This document shows, in pieces, positions 1-11,300 of a DNA stretch of 64,000 nt. The translations under genes were made by a program, and so were the position numbers. Positions within the stretch are counted from its first letter, which is position 1. Each line of letters opens with the position of its first letter. Location of the stretch: the NCBI RefSeq assembly GCF_030272615.1, contig NC_081406.1, forward strand, positions 189,871,391-189,935,390. Reading direction: 5' to 3'. Origin of the DNA: Cryptomeria japonica. Taxonomy: Eukaryota > Streptophyta > Pinopsida > Cupressales > Cupressaceae. Under the pieces are notes generated by a model. That model did not search any database, had not been told where the DNA came from, and worked only from the letters and a program-made list of their open reading frames with translations.

Positions 1-1347
1 GTAATAGAATGTTTGCTAAGTTGACAGTGAATAGGTAAGCAGGAATAGACAAGGAGATGATTGCGGTAGAGATCCGTGTTGAGTTGAGTGTTGTGGTTTG
101 CATTGTATGCTTATGACATTGTATTGAGTCTATGATTGGAACCACATCATGTTTAGAGAACCGGAAGTCATGTTTGTAATTGACTGTTGTTTATTCAGTG
201 CAGGGTTTGAGAACCGGTATCAAGATCTTTGATCGGTGATGATTTATGGTTTGGCAGTGAATCTTATCATGTTCATAAGTTAGTGGTGAAGTCTCAAAAA
301 CCGGGTGTGATGAAAAATAGCGAATATAAATATTTACACCAAAACATTAATATATTATTTTAAGCGCGTACATGGAGCGAATTTCTTGGAAAACAATGAA
401 GTGCTTAGCAAAATGTGTTAAGGGTTTGGCAACTTATCAGATCAATGTGCGGTGATGTGTTATGATCATTCAACAACTGTAATTGTCTTGAAATTTGTTG
501 TAATGATTTATGTAATGAATTGTAATTATTTGTAATGATCTGATATGATCTATGATGTAGATTCATTGTAAGTTAGGGTTATGTAACCGACCTAATTGTA
601 AAGTCTATTTAGGTCAAGTTTTAGAAGGTTTAGTGTGTCGGTGATCAGAGAAGGAAAGTGTGTCACCAGATTGAGATGTCGGCATGTGTGAAGCAAATTG
701 GAGTTGAAATGGATCTGTACTAGAAAGCAGAGAGTGCATTGATCAGATCATTTATCTGTTGTTTCCTAACAGTTGCAACAATATTAAAATCCCTTAACCG
801 GGTAGGTCTTAACAAGGCTGATCTTGTAAATCCCTTAACAGGGTGGCTCATTAATTTGGGTTTAAATCCTTTTAGCAAGGTTACTCCTAACAGAAAAGAG
901 CTCCTAACATAGATGAGGTTAAAATCCCTTCACTGAGTGACTCCTAATAGGGTCTTCTCTTAACGGGGCATTATTGTAAAGCTCCTAACTAGGCTAGGCC
1001 TTTAACATGGCGCATTCCAAAAGAGTGCAAATATTTTGTGGGTACCAATTCCCACCGTGGTTTTTCCCATTTGGGTTTCCATGTGAAAAATATTTGTATT
1101 CATGTTGTGGATGGATTGTTGAGTTATTCATTTGATGTCCTTACTATGTTTGCTTAATGATGACCACTTAAGTTGCTACCAGTAATGTTTTGGTAAATAT
1201 GATTTAAATGACTGTTTGATCAGCTATTGATACTGGTTATGAATTGTTTTTGGTGAAGTGTTTTCAAATTGGTGAAAAGTTTACAACTTATTGTTAGTAC
1301 TGATTCACCCCCCCCCTCTCAGTAACAACCAGATCCTCACATTAACA
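1..1347 (+). mobile_element. Copia E1 5' LTR, 3' part
   Basis: This is the downstream part of a long LTR whose start lies left of the window. The end is set by ...TTAACA at 1347, followed by two bases and a tRNA-iMet primer site. About 40 bases before the end is a C-rich run followed by CTCAG, and near 1050-1090 is a 'ccaccgtggtttttcccatt' segment. Both are shared with the other copia LTRs in this window. Positions 775-1020 carry many 'cccttaac-ggg' type short repeats, also present in inverted form in the E2 LTRs, so E1 and E2 belong to related families. Confidence 0.8.
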
Positions 1348-1349
1348 AT

Positions 1350-1360
1350 TGGTATCAGAG
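1350..1360 (+). other. Primer binding site of copia E1
   Basis: TGGTATCAGAG is complementary to the 3' end of plant initiator methionine tRNA, the usual Ty1/copia minus-strand primer. It lies two bases after the LTR end and 52 bases before the gag start. Confidence 0.9.
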
Positions 1361-1412
1361 AATTAGGTCCTCTTTGTGCAAAAGCTTAACCGCTTGAGGA
1401 AAAGATCTGAAG

Positions 1413-2300
1413 ATGATGAAGAAGGAGGGTTCCAAAATCACTAAGGAGAACTACAGGTTATGGAGTGATAGAATTAATATTTACATCAAAGGTATGGGTG
1501 TTCAGTTCTGGCAGCATGTTATTACTAAGTATGTACCTCCTATCGGTTCTCTAATAGCAGATCAACTTAAGGAGCAAAACGAAAGCATTCAAGCATTAGA
1601 AGCCATTGTAAGTACACTTTCTGATACTGAATATATTGTTGTCCATGGTTTAGAAATTGATTTTGAAGTTTGGGAGAAGTTAGAATTAATCTATGGTGGT
1701 GATAAGCATGTTCAAAAGGCTAAAGAAGAAAGCGTTAGAGGAAATTTTGATGATATGAGAATGATGGAAGGAGAAAATAACACTCAGTATGGACGGAGGA
1801 TAAAAGAAGTTGTCGGTGGAATTAAAAGTGCTTGTGGTACTATAGAAGAAGAAACTATGGTGAGTAAAATGCTTAGAATCCTATTGCCTGTCTATGCTAT
1901 TAGAGTGTCTTATATTCAAGAGTTGAGGTCAATTAGCAATGATAAGGTTATTGTTGATTCTTTGATTGGTAAGCTCATTGCTTTTGAGTTGAATAGTTTT
2001 GATAATAGTGTACCTAAGATAGAATCTGCTTTCAAAGCATCTATATCTAGTGTACCAGTGAGAAAAGGAAAGATGTTTGTCATAGTAATGAATGTAGGTC
2101 AAGTCATGGTGGTGGAAAAGCTGAAGTGGATGATGAAGATAATCTGATGGATTTTGAAGCTCTATTAGCAAAAAGACTTCCCAGAGGCACTGGTAAGTAC
2201 AAAGGCAAGCTTCCTCTTAAGTGTTTCTCTTGTAACAAGATAAGACATATAGCTGCAAACTGTCCTAATAGTGATCAAAAGGAAAAGTTTAGAAAATATA
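1413..2300 (+). pseudogene. gag: Copia E1 gag, frameshifted
   Basis: Capsid-type polyprotein of a Ty1/copia element. The first frame opens with ATG at 1413 and runs 244 codons. It holds the usual gag features, including YGGD and the 'EGENNTQYGRRI' region. Reading then shifts to a second frame from about 2126, which contains a CCHC zinc knuckle (CFSCN...H...C, about 2222-2263) expected to bind the RNA genome. The shift near 2100-2150 separates capsid from nucleocapsid, so the product is broken. The layout matches E2 gag on the other strand at about 50.7-51.6 kb. Confidence 0.85.
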
Positions 2301-3850
2301 AGGGAAAAGGAAAGAAACAATATTATGTTGTAGTGGATGAAGGTGCTATTGATGAGGAATTTGAGGATGAAGACAATGAGGAGATTATTTTTGTTGTTGT
2401 TAAGGAAGATTTGTCTGATAAGAAGGCTTTAGTATCTCATATTGACAACAATGATGAATGGATTATTGACAGTGGTTGCTCACACCACATGACCGGTGAT
2501 AAGACCAAGTTTATTTCTCTTGAAGAATTTGATGGCGGTGTAGTAAGATTTGGAAACAATTCACCTTGTATGGTTAAAGGTAAAGGTTCTATCTTTTTGA
2601 ATGGTACAAGCAATGTTGATGATGTATATTGGGTTGAAGGTTCAAAACATAACTTGTTGAGTGTTGGTCAGTTGAAAGACAAAGGCTATCATCTTGAGTT
2701 TAAGAATGGAGTGTGCAGGATCTTATGATGCAAAGGAGAATTAATTGCTACCGGGAAACAAACTAAAGGTAATCTTTTCCATCTAAATGCTAATGTTAAT
2801 AGTTGTTTGGTTGCTAAGGTTAAAGATAGTTGGCTATAGAATAGAAGGTTTTGTCATGTGAACTTTGATAATGTGGTTAAGGTCAGTAAGTCAAATATGG
2901 TTAGAGGTATGCCACAACTTGTTAAAACAGACAATGTGATGTGTAAAGAATGTCAGTTGGGTAAGATGACTACATCTTCTTTTAAGAGTAAATCTTTTTC
3001 TTCTGATCATATTCTAGATTTGGTGCACACCGACTTATGTGGTCCTATGAGGACTAGAATTTTTTGTGGTGACAAATATTTCATGATATTTACTGATGAT
3101 TTTTCTAGAATGACGTGGGTTACTTTTCTCAAAGGAAAATTTAGAAGCTTTCAGCAAGTTCAAGGCATTCAAGGCCTTAGTAGAAAAGGAAACTGATAAG
3201 AATCTTAAGTGCCTGAGATCTGTCTAGGGTGGGGAGTTTACATCAGATGAGTTTGTAAGATATTGTGATAAAAATGGAATAAAGAGGCAGTTATCTTCTC
3301 CAAAGACACCACAACAGAATGGAATTGTAGAAAAGAGAAACCAAACCATTGTTGAAGCATCAAGGACTATGCTGATACATGGAGATGTACCTAAGATGTT
3401 TTGGAGAGAAGCAATCAACACTGCAGTATATTGAACCGGGTACTGGTGAAGAAAGGTAATGATAAGACATCCTATGAGTTATGGTATGGTATAACTCCTA
3501 ATTTCAGTTACATCAAAGTTTTTGGCAATAGGTGTTTTATAAAAAGAGATGATACTAGTAAATTTGACCCTAAAAGTGATGAAGGAACATTCCTTGGCTA
3601 CTCTACTAGGAGAAAAGATTTCAAGTGTCTTAACAAAAGGACAAAGAATATTGTGGAGAGTGTGAATGTAAAAGTTGATGAATACTCTAATTAATCTGAT
3701 GATACCAACAAATCTGATCCAGCAGATGATGAACAAAAGCTTGTAATTATTGAACCAGAAGTGCAGAAAGATGTTGAGCTGAATAGTGCAAATGAAGATG
3801 CTCAACTGGTAGATGAAGAAGGTGAAGAACAAGAAGAGGCTATTGCACCA
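2300..3850 (+). pseudogene. pol: Copia E1 protease and integrase, broken
   Basis: The aspartic protease site is visible as WIIDSGCSHHMTGD around 2459-2500; the GCSHHMTGD form resembles SIRE-like copia elements. After an in-frame stop at about 2726 comes the pre-integrase zinc-binding region. Its first histidine is replaced by N (NRRFCH), while CKECQLGK is kept. The integrase core follows with DLVHTDLCGP (about 3020) and FTDDFSR (about 3090), then TPQQNG (about 3307). Stops and frame changes near 2838, 3196, 3226 and 3434 make it non-functional. The C-terminal part (3401-3694) keeps the GNRCFIKR and FLGYS motifs. Confidence 0.85.
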
Positions 3851-5509
3851 TAATAGGTTATACCTAGGTATGTAAGGTTAAATCATTCTGAAGATCAAAT
3901 AATAGGTGGCAAGAATTCTAGAGTACAAACTAGAAGAAAAATCAGAGAAAGTGCACATGTGATTTCCACAGTTGAACCGAAGACAGTGAGAGAAGCTCTT
4001 AAGGATGATGATTGGGTAAAGGCAATGAATGAAGAGCTTGATCAAATTGAGAAAAACAAAACTTGGTCACTTGTTCCTAGACCTGATCATAAAAATATGA
4101 TTGGAACAAAGTGGTTATTTAGAAACAAGCCGAATGAAGATGGTGAAGTTGTTAGAAATAAGGCAAGACTAGTTTGCAAAGGGTATGCACAAGAAGAAGG
4201 TGAAGATTATTGAGATACCTTTGCACCGATTGCTAGGATTGAAGGAGTTAGAATTCTAGTTGCATTTGCAACTTTTAAAGGTTTTAAAGTTTATTTAATG
4301 GATGTAAATTCAACATTTCTGAATGGTATTATTGAAGAAGAGGTGTATATTGAACAACCAGGTGGGTTTGCATTGACAGAAGATAAGGATATGGAATGCA
4401 AACTACATAAAGCTTTATATTGATTAAAGAAAGCACCAAGGGCATGGTTTGAAAGACTTCATGCACATCTGATAAAGATAGGATTTTAGAGAACCAGTGA
4501 GGACATCAATATCTATTTGAAGACTGAAGGAGACAAGATGTTGATTGCAAAAGTATATGTTGATGACATCATATTTGGAGGAAATGATGATACGAGTATG
4601 ACTTTTGCAGATGAGATGAAGGAAGAGTTTGAAATGTCTCTGATAGGTGAGATAAAAAAATTAATTGGTTTACAGGTACAATAGATGAAAGGTGGTATTT
4701 TTATCAATCAGTATAAGTATGTGAAAGAAGTATTAAAGACCTTTGGAATAGAAGATTGTAAACTAGTTGGAACACCTATGGTTACAGGTTGCAAATTGTC
4801 AAAAGAAGACGATTCACCCTCAATGGATGATAAGTAATATAGATCCATGATTGGGAAATTGCATTATGTTGTTCATAGAAGACCGAATATTGCCCATGCA
4901 GTTGGTTTAGTAGCAAGATTTTAGAAGAGCCCTAAGGAGACACATTTGGAAACAATGACGAGAATATTCAGATATCTTAGAGGGACAATTGATTATGGAT
5001 TATGGTATCCATACAAAGGGAATTTTTATTTGTAGGTATTCATTGATGCAGATTGGGCAGGAAATGTAAATGACCGGAAGAGCACAACCGGTGGCGCATT
5101 CTTTCTTGGTGGAACACTGGTATCTTGGACTAGTAAGAAACAAACTTGTATTTCTCAATCTATATCATAAGAAGCGTATGTAGCTGCATCCATGAATTGT
5201 ACACAAGCTATATGGATGAGACATGTCTTGGAAGGATTCAACGAGGATATGACAGAACCGGTGATCATACATTATGATAACACTAGTGTTATAAACATTT
5301 CAAAGAACCCGGTACTGCATGCTTGGACTAAACATATTGAATTGAAGTATCACTTTTTGAGAGAAAGAGTACAGGAAATGAAAGTGAGACTGGAGCATGT
5401 CTCAAGTAAGGAGCAACTGGCAGATATATTTGCTAAGCCATTGCCTAAGGCTACCTTTGAATATCTCAGAGGTAAGTTAGGGGTTATACACCTACCCAAG
5501 ATCAACTAG
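3851..5509 (+). pseudogene. pol: Copia E1 reverse transcriptase-RNase H, broken
   Basis: RT begins with the copia hallmark IGTKWLF (about 4100), then [15 protein letters not shown]. The catalytic VDDI is at about 4560, and the thumb and connection region holds LHYVVHRRPNIAHAVG (about 4860). RNase H continues with GGAFFLGG, then DNTSVINISKNPV (about 5275) and KHIELKYHFLRE, ending at a stop at 5509. At least seven in-frame stops (for example 4213, 4422, 4487, 4682, 4837, 4922, 5168) show long decay. There is no PPT or 3' LTR after it; unrelated gypsy sequence starts within about 30 bases. Confidence 0.85.
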
Positions 5510-5589
5510 GATGCTAGTTATGCATCAATCCAGTGGACTTCTTGAATATCTTTAGGTATACAAGATTAGTATCTGGACACCTTTGAATA

Positions 5590-6087
5590 TCTTTGGGCGA
5601 ACTCAATCCGACACTTTGGGCATACAAGACTAGTATCCGGACACCTACAGGGGCTACACCATATTCATTGGTGTATGGTTAAGAAGTAATTCTACCTCTT
5701 GAGGTAGAAATCCCATCTCTTTGAGTATATTTGAAGGGCCTCATACCAGATGAGGAATATCAAGTAAATAGGTTGCATGAACTAGAGCTTTTTGATGAAA
5801 AACGACAACATGCCTATGACCATCTCAAGACATATCAGAAGTGAATGTGCAAAATCTATAATCATAAATTCATCCCAAGGGCTTTCAAAGTCGGTGATCT
5901 CGTACTAAAGGAAAATCCCAGAAATCAACAAGATCGAGAAAATAAGGGGAAGTTTGAACCTAACTGGTTGGGTCCCTTTGTCATCATATCAACCTATGGG
6001 TCAAGAGCATATCAATTATCAACTTCAGAAGGGGATGTGCTTGACGAACCAACCAACAATATCCATCTGAAGAAATTCTACACTTGA
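5590..6087 (+). pseudogene. pol: Tat T1 integrase C-terminus
   Basis: The frame shows LWAYKTSIRTPTGATPYSLV (about 5618-5677), the signature downstream of the Tat integrase catalytic core. After stops near 5681 and 5842 it continues into the C-terminal DNA-binding part: FKVGDLVLKENP, KFEPNWLGPF, and the closing NNIHLKKFYT with a stop at 6087. T2 has the same ending (NAMHLRRYYT). The section 5540-5650 contains a partial duplication: 'ttgaatatcttt' and 'tacaaga-tagtat-tgga-acc' each occur twice. Confidence 0.8.
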
Positions 6088-7039
6088 AGTCGTCCAATGC
6101 ATGAAAAAGCAAAAAAATAAAATAAAAATTAAAAAAAAACAAAAAAATAAAAAACAAACCAAAAAGTGCAATAAAAATAAGTGGTGAAAACCTGGCAATA
6201 AGCGCTATTTGTGAGATAATGACTCCTCTATCTATCAGTGATCATATCTTTGATCCATCTAGTCTCAACTAATAGCCATCACCAACACACTTGTACACAC
6301 CATTATCCCGGACATACTTAGCGTAGTCATTGTCCTTGATTATCTAAAAATAGTTATCCATATCATATCCCACCATGGCTTGGTGATCAACGTATATATC
6401 CACAACGATAAATATCTATGACTAGGGGCAACATTTCTCTCACTTCAGCATTCCAACAACAACAAACAAGGATCGCAACATACTAGAGAACTAATGTCAA
6501 AAACTGCTCATCAGGCTAGAAAACAAGACCATTATCCAACTACAAATTTAACACACACATGATGGATGATTTTATGAATTATGATTTGTTTACATTTTGG
6601 CATGAAGTTTAGACTATTTTTGTATCTTAATTTATGAATCATTAGCTCTTTTGAGCTACTCAAGGACATACTAAGCTAGAGAAGTAACAAAGAAATCTGA
6701 TATTTTCTTTGGTTTTCTATCTGTGAGGCAATCATTCGTACGGTGCAAATTTGTCTCGAGACATGATTGGAAACATATCATTGAAGATATTTTCCACTTT
6801 GCACATGCAAATGGTTAACTCTTGTCTATTTTACTCAATCAACACTCAGGTCATCTTGGTTCAATTATACCTCGACGCTTGTGCCATCTTACAATATCAA
6901 AATCCATGTAAGTTATACTCAGGTCATTATGGTTCAATTATACCATGATGCTTGTATTAACTTCCAACATATCAAAAGATCAACGATGACAAAAATAACA
7001 CAAACAAGTGACTAAACATGAATGACAACAACAAAATTA

Positions 7040-7129
7040 AAACATGCATTTAGTTGCATATCATTTTAAGACATGCATTTAGTTGCATATCATTTTAAAA
7101 CTTGCATTTAGTTGCATATCATCTTAAAA
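7040..7129 (+). repeat. 30-bp tandem repeat, three copies
   Basis: Three successive units beginning at about 7041, 7071 and 7100 share the core GCATTTAGTTGCATATCAT with one or two differences each. They lie in the non-coding 3' region of Tat element T1. Confidence 0.85.
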
Positions 7130-7304
7130 TCACATTTCCTCTTGCATTAGTCTCACATCATTATCATTATCATGCATCATTTTCAAGATACATCTCATCA
7201 TCATCATCTAGTCACATTCATCATTGCATCCCTCACATGCATATCTATCACATCATTATGAAATCTTTCTTCAATTTCATATCTTCATCATTCTTCCAAC
7301 TACC

Positions 7305-7660
7305 ATCTATCATGTCTTATACATGATGTATCTTTCCTGAAACCAAACGTTTTGATCATGTCTTATATAGAATATATCATTCTTGAAATGAGACGCTTTG
7401 ATCATCTTTATCTTATATAGGAGGTGTCATCCTTGAAACCAGACTTGATCTCAATTTTATCAATTTTATCTATCCTTCTCATCTGATCCATTCTATCATG
7501 TCTTATACAGGATGTATCTTTCTTGAAACCGGACGTTTTGATCATGTTTTATAAAAGATATATCGTTTCTGAAACCAGATGCTTTGATCATCTTTGTCTT
7601 ATACATGAGGTGTCATTCCTGAAACCAGACTTGATCTCAATCTGATCAATCTTATCAATC
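7305..7660 (+). repeat. 186-bp tandem duplication
   Basis: Two units start at about 7311 and 7497 with 'catgtcttatac'. Each contains three sub-blocks built on 'ttgatcat...tgaaacc-gac', so there is an inner period of roughly 60 bases. It sits in the 3' region of T1 about 340 bases before the PPT. Confidence 0.8.
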
Positions 7661-7982
7661 CAATCAATCCTATGCATGTCATCAATCTAGTCACTATTGT
7701 ATCTTTCATATAACATCATTTTTTCGGGAGATGAATCAATAATGTGCATTCAACGCAGTCAATATTGTCATATTGCAATTAATTCAAAAACGCTCATCAA
7801 CCTGACAATTTTTCACTAAATCCTTGATTCATCTCCCGAGGGGGCATCATCAATATTGTTTATCAATTCTTCACATTTGGGGCATCATATCGACATTTCG
7901 ACACACAAAATCATATCGATCAAACTTTGACAACGTATTCAACATATTTTCTTTGAATCAACATGTGCACACACGTCACTTC

Positions 7983-7996
7983 AAAGAGGGGCAAAA
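7983..7996 (+). other. Polypurine tract of T1
   Basis: The run AAAGAGGGGCAAAA immediately precedes TGTAGACG, the inferred first bases of the 3' LTR. A PPT primes plus-strand DNA synthesis, so this position marks the LTR start. Confidence 0.75.
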
Positions 7997-9493
7997 TGTA
8001 GACGTATACATCTAACCACTTTCCTAAATTAATATTTAATATTTATTTTAACCCCATTCCCCCTATTAATTAAATTATATTTAATTAATTCTTCATTTTC
8101 ATCTATTTTGATTAAATAAATTACTTAATTTATTTAATTAAATTCACCTAAATCTTTTCTAGCCTTTAATTAAATAAATCACTTTATTTAATTAATTCCT
8201 CTTTCTCTCCTTATTTAATTAATTCCCCTTTCTCCTTTTATTTAATTAATTCCCCTTTCTCCCTTTTTAATTAAATTTACATTTAATTAAATTGATCCTT
8301 GCAAATAAATAAATCTGATTTATTTATTAAAATCCCCCCACTTGTATTTATGCAAGTTGCATATATTTTGTTGAAATAAAGTAATTTTATTTCAATTAAA
8401 ATCTTCCTCCATCCACTTGCATTTTCCTACATCTCCCACTTGCCTCTTAAACCCCTTCTAGATTCTTCTAATCCCTTCCAATTTAGTCTAATTCATCTCC
8501 CAATTATTGTCACATTCCTAAGCAAAGAGAAGTCACTTCTCAAAGCCTCCAAAGTCTTCAATAACCATTAAAGGCTTTGTGTCTTCAAGTGGTTAACCTC
8601 TAAAGTCTTCTAAACCATTAAAGGCTCTTACATAACCATTTATGGTTAACTCATCTTTGAGCTTTGGTTAGAGACTTTCCTCTAACTTAAACCCTCATCT
8701 AACCCAAAGGTCTCATCAAGCATTCATGGCTTTAACCTTGGTTATCCCTTTAACCCTTGCACAAGAGTTTACTTCTTGGGTAAAAGCTTTATCCAATGGA
8801 TAATCCTAACCTAACCTTAACCCTTACCTCTTAAGGTAGCCTTCATGTCTTCTCAAGCATTTAATGCTTCTTACATCTCCTCTCAAGCAACCTTTTGTTG
8901 ACTATTGTCACCATTTCATTGGTGAGAATTGTAAACATAGATTGATTAACTTTCAATCCTGGCCCTTGTTAAGATTATTCAATCTTGACCATCCATTGCC
9001 CTATTTTTCCTATAAATAGAGCTCTCATTCATCATTTTCATAATCTCCAAGTTTTCATGCATCTACATTATAGCTTAAATTACTAAACGTTTAGTCTCTC
9101 TTTGTTAAAATCATCATAATAGCATTTAGAAGCATTTTAATATATCATAGAATATTCATGTTAGACTAGTATATCATTGCTAGGATAATATGCTAATCTT
9201 TAATCATATCATCATCTTTATGCTAGCTTAATCATCATAGTTTCAATATCATACATCTTTGAATGCATTCATGCATATAAATCAAACATCACTCGTTCTT
9301 GGAGTTGTCATTCCCGAGTCACTTTGCTTAGTGATCTGAGAGCAAAACATTGACTTTAGGGATCCTGTGAGATAGAGAACAATGTGACACCCCTTGAGAA
9401 GTTGAATTGATTGAATCAGTTCATATACTTGCACCAAGAGTCTCATTGGTGTGTGGATATCCTAGATTTGAGTTATTCGTTTTCGTCACCACA
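7997..9493 (+). mobile_element. 3' LTR of Tat T1
   Basis: Begins TGTAGACG just after the PPT. The first 400 bases are rich in ATTTAATTAA-type segments, followed by a C/T-rich part ('cccttctagattcttctaa') and phrases around 'cattaaaggct'. The same order is seen at 63306-64000, so both are LTRs of one family. A TATAAATA box lies at 9011-9018. The end is inferred at CACCACA near 9493, where chromovirus coding sequence takes over; it may be off by some tens of bases. Confidence 0.7.
9011..9018 (+). promoter_or_regulatory. LTR TATA box (T1)
   Basis: TATAAATA lies about 1.0 kb into the LTR, just before 'gagctctcattc'. This is the expected position of the U3/R promoter of a long plant LTR. It is inferred from sequence alone. 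Confidence 0.5.
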
Positions 9494-9499
9494 TTTCCC

Positions 9500-10122
9500 C
9501 GCACGCAGTTACCAAACTGCATCCTAAAGGTATATCAGAATTAAGGGGTATTAGCAGTGAAGACCGGAGAAGTTCGGAAGCAGAAGACTTTGCAGATCAC
9601 ATGGCAACCTTGCATATTCAGGTTAAGCAACATTTGGAAGACATGAACAACAAGTATAAGGAGAAGGCAAATGAGAAGAGGAGACATAAGGAATTTGAAG
9701 TTGGCGATGAAGTGATGGTATATCTGAGAAAATAAAGATTCTCGGTTGGAACTTATAACAAATTGCAAATGAAAAAGTTTGGACCTTGCAGGATTTTGAG
9801 GAAGTTTAGTTCTGGGATATCATATGAAGTGGAGTTACCGGATAGTCTGAGTATTTCACCTGTGTTTAACATTGCAGATCTTCATGAGCATCATGAACCA
9901 TAATTCAGTGAGGACAATATTGCAGACTTGGAGAAACGGTTTCCCCGGAAGGAACCGAATCAGATTGAAGACATTTTGGACAGTAGGATTGAGCGTAGTA
10001 CCCAGAGCAGTCAGTATAAGGAGTATCTTATGAAGTGGAAAGACATACCAGTTGAAGATTCATCTTGGATTTCTTAGGCTAAGGTAGACCGCCTTGGTTT
10101 TCCTCTGACCCCAACAAAGTGA
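9500..10122 (+). pseudogene. pol: Chromovirus integrase end with chromodomain
   Basis: The 3' end of a Ty3/gypsy chromovirus pol gene. Readable parts are the integrase C-terminal region (KYKEKANEKRRHKEFEVGDE, then GTYNKLQMKKFGPCRILRKF), followed by ISPVFNIADLHEH. A chromodomain-like end follows: RSTQSSQYKEYLMKWKDIPV and SSWIS. Chromodomains are thought to steer integration to marked chromatin. In-frame stops occur near 9735, 9902 and 10077, and everything upstream is absent because T1 abuts it. The terminal stop is at 10122. Confidence 0.85.
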
Positions 10123-10936
10123 GAGGCTCACTTTTTCAATAACCCCAGATGTCTGATGCAGGAGCATCCCTGGTTCATAGCAATCTTGTATCAACCAAAA
10201 ACATTTTCTTTTTGTTTTGCTTTTTGTTTGCAGTTTCAACTTTTCTTTCTGTGCGTACCAGTTTTGGCTCACCGGATCTTGTGGAGTTGGATTCTACTTG
10301 AAGACTTGATCATCTTTCTTGTTTCTAGACCGCATCGCATTTGGATCATTTTCTGGCAAGTTATCGCTATTGGTTTCCTTGACAGTTTCTTGTTACCGGT
10401 TGCTTGGGCCTATTTTCAGTGATCTATCAGAACCCCTTCCGAAGCTTGTGGAGCCTTGGGCGTTGATTTCGATGTTCCTTGGCGTGTGGCCGACCTTTTC
10501 TCGCGATCTACACTTCATCCTTTGGATTTTCTGAAGGAATCTCTAGGCGGAGGCCAACCTTGTTGGTTTTAAACGTTAGGTCTTGTTCTCCAGGTTTTCA
10601 ATCCCTTTTTGGGCTGACCGGATCCCTTTGGATCGTATATATAATTGTAATTGCGCCTTAGAATGTAAAAATCGAAGAATGGGGTAGCTAGACTAAACGT
10701 AGAAGATAGATCTTAAGATTCAAGGCCCCGGTTGTGACCTATTATGTATTTTGAGCATGTTCTAGTAGGCCTGTGAGCCGGTTATGCTGTAACCCGGTTG
10801 TTACCGGTTGGTTGTAATCAGTTTTTCATGTTATAATACAATCTATTATGCATTGCCTCCATCATATCTTTGTGTTTCCGTTGTGTTTACTCTTGCTAAC
10901 TGGTTCGGATTGATCTCTTTGAGGTCCCTCCTAACT
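10123..10936 (+). mobile_element. Probable 3' LTR of the chromovirus
   Basis: This follows the chromodomain stop directly and, unlike its neighbours, is rich in T and mixed CCGG-type words ('accggttg', 'aacccggttgttaccggttgg' around 10790). A TG start about 30 bases after the stop (near 10153) is plausible. There is no second copy in the window to confirm either end. Several overlapping open frames of 60-88 codons here resemble nothing known and look like chance. Confidence 0.45.
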
Positions 10937-11300
10937 GATGATTGCTTCAGAGGGGGAGGATTAGCATGACCTAAAAACATTACCAATTAAAGATGCCAAA
11001 ACACATTATTCATTCATTCCAATTATGCAGCAAAACAAATAACATAAATAGTAAATACATCCACATAAGAACACTGGATTTTTATGTGGAAAACCCAAAC
11101 TGGGAAACACCATGGTGAGAATCAAGCTATAATTTTGGGTGTTTATAATGACAATCTAGCAATCATTTTGGTAGGTCACATGGTCTATATCCCATCATTA
11201 TTGAAAATAATTTTGAGAAGATTTGATATAATGTTCAATAGACATACTTTCCCATCATTTTGAAAAGATTTTGATATAATGTTCAATGAACATACTTTCT
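10937..11300 (-). mobile_element. Copia LTR fragment, minus orientation
   Basis: Carries 'tgattgcttcagagggggagg' near the left edge and 'atgtggaaaacccaaactgg' at about 11070. These two landmarks occur in the same order at the left ends of the E2 LTRs and the split C3 LTR. No coding part follows, so it is a fragment or decayed solo LTR; the right edge is approximate. Confidence 0.45.

Larger units (their letters stand above)
6088..7996 (+). other. Tat T1 non-coding 3' region
   Basis: No gene is supported here. It starts with an A-rich run (6100-6180), then low-complexity AT-rich sequence containing several short tandem repeats listed separately. Between about 6840 and 6960 a 'actcaggtcat-ttggttcaattatacc' segment occurs twice. 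Small open frames here are frame accidents of T- and C-rich sequence. Long repeat-bearing regions between pol and the 3' LTR are typical of Tat/Ogre-type elements. Confidence 0.6.
5535..9493 (+). mobile_element. Tat-lineage gypsy T1, 3' part only
   Basis: A 5'-truncated Ty3/gypsy element. It has the integrase end (about 5590-6087), a 1.9-kb non-coding tract, a PPT and a 3' LTR starting at 7997. The coding part matches the corresponding end of element T2 (26556-27044), placing it in the Tat lineage. Its truncated side joins the 3'-truncated copia E1. The right boundary is set by where chromovirus coding sequence starts. Confidence 0.75.

Noticed and set aside
10156-10661. Overlapping open frames of 60-88 codons
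   Set aside because: They lie in the probable chromovirus LTR, overlap in several frames and show no protein features.
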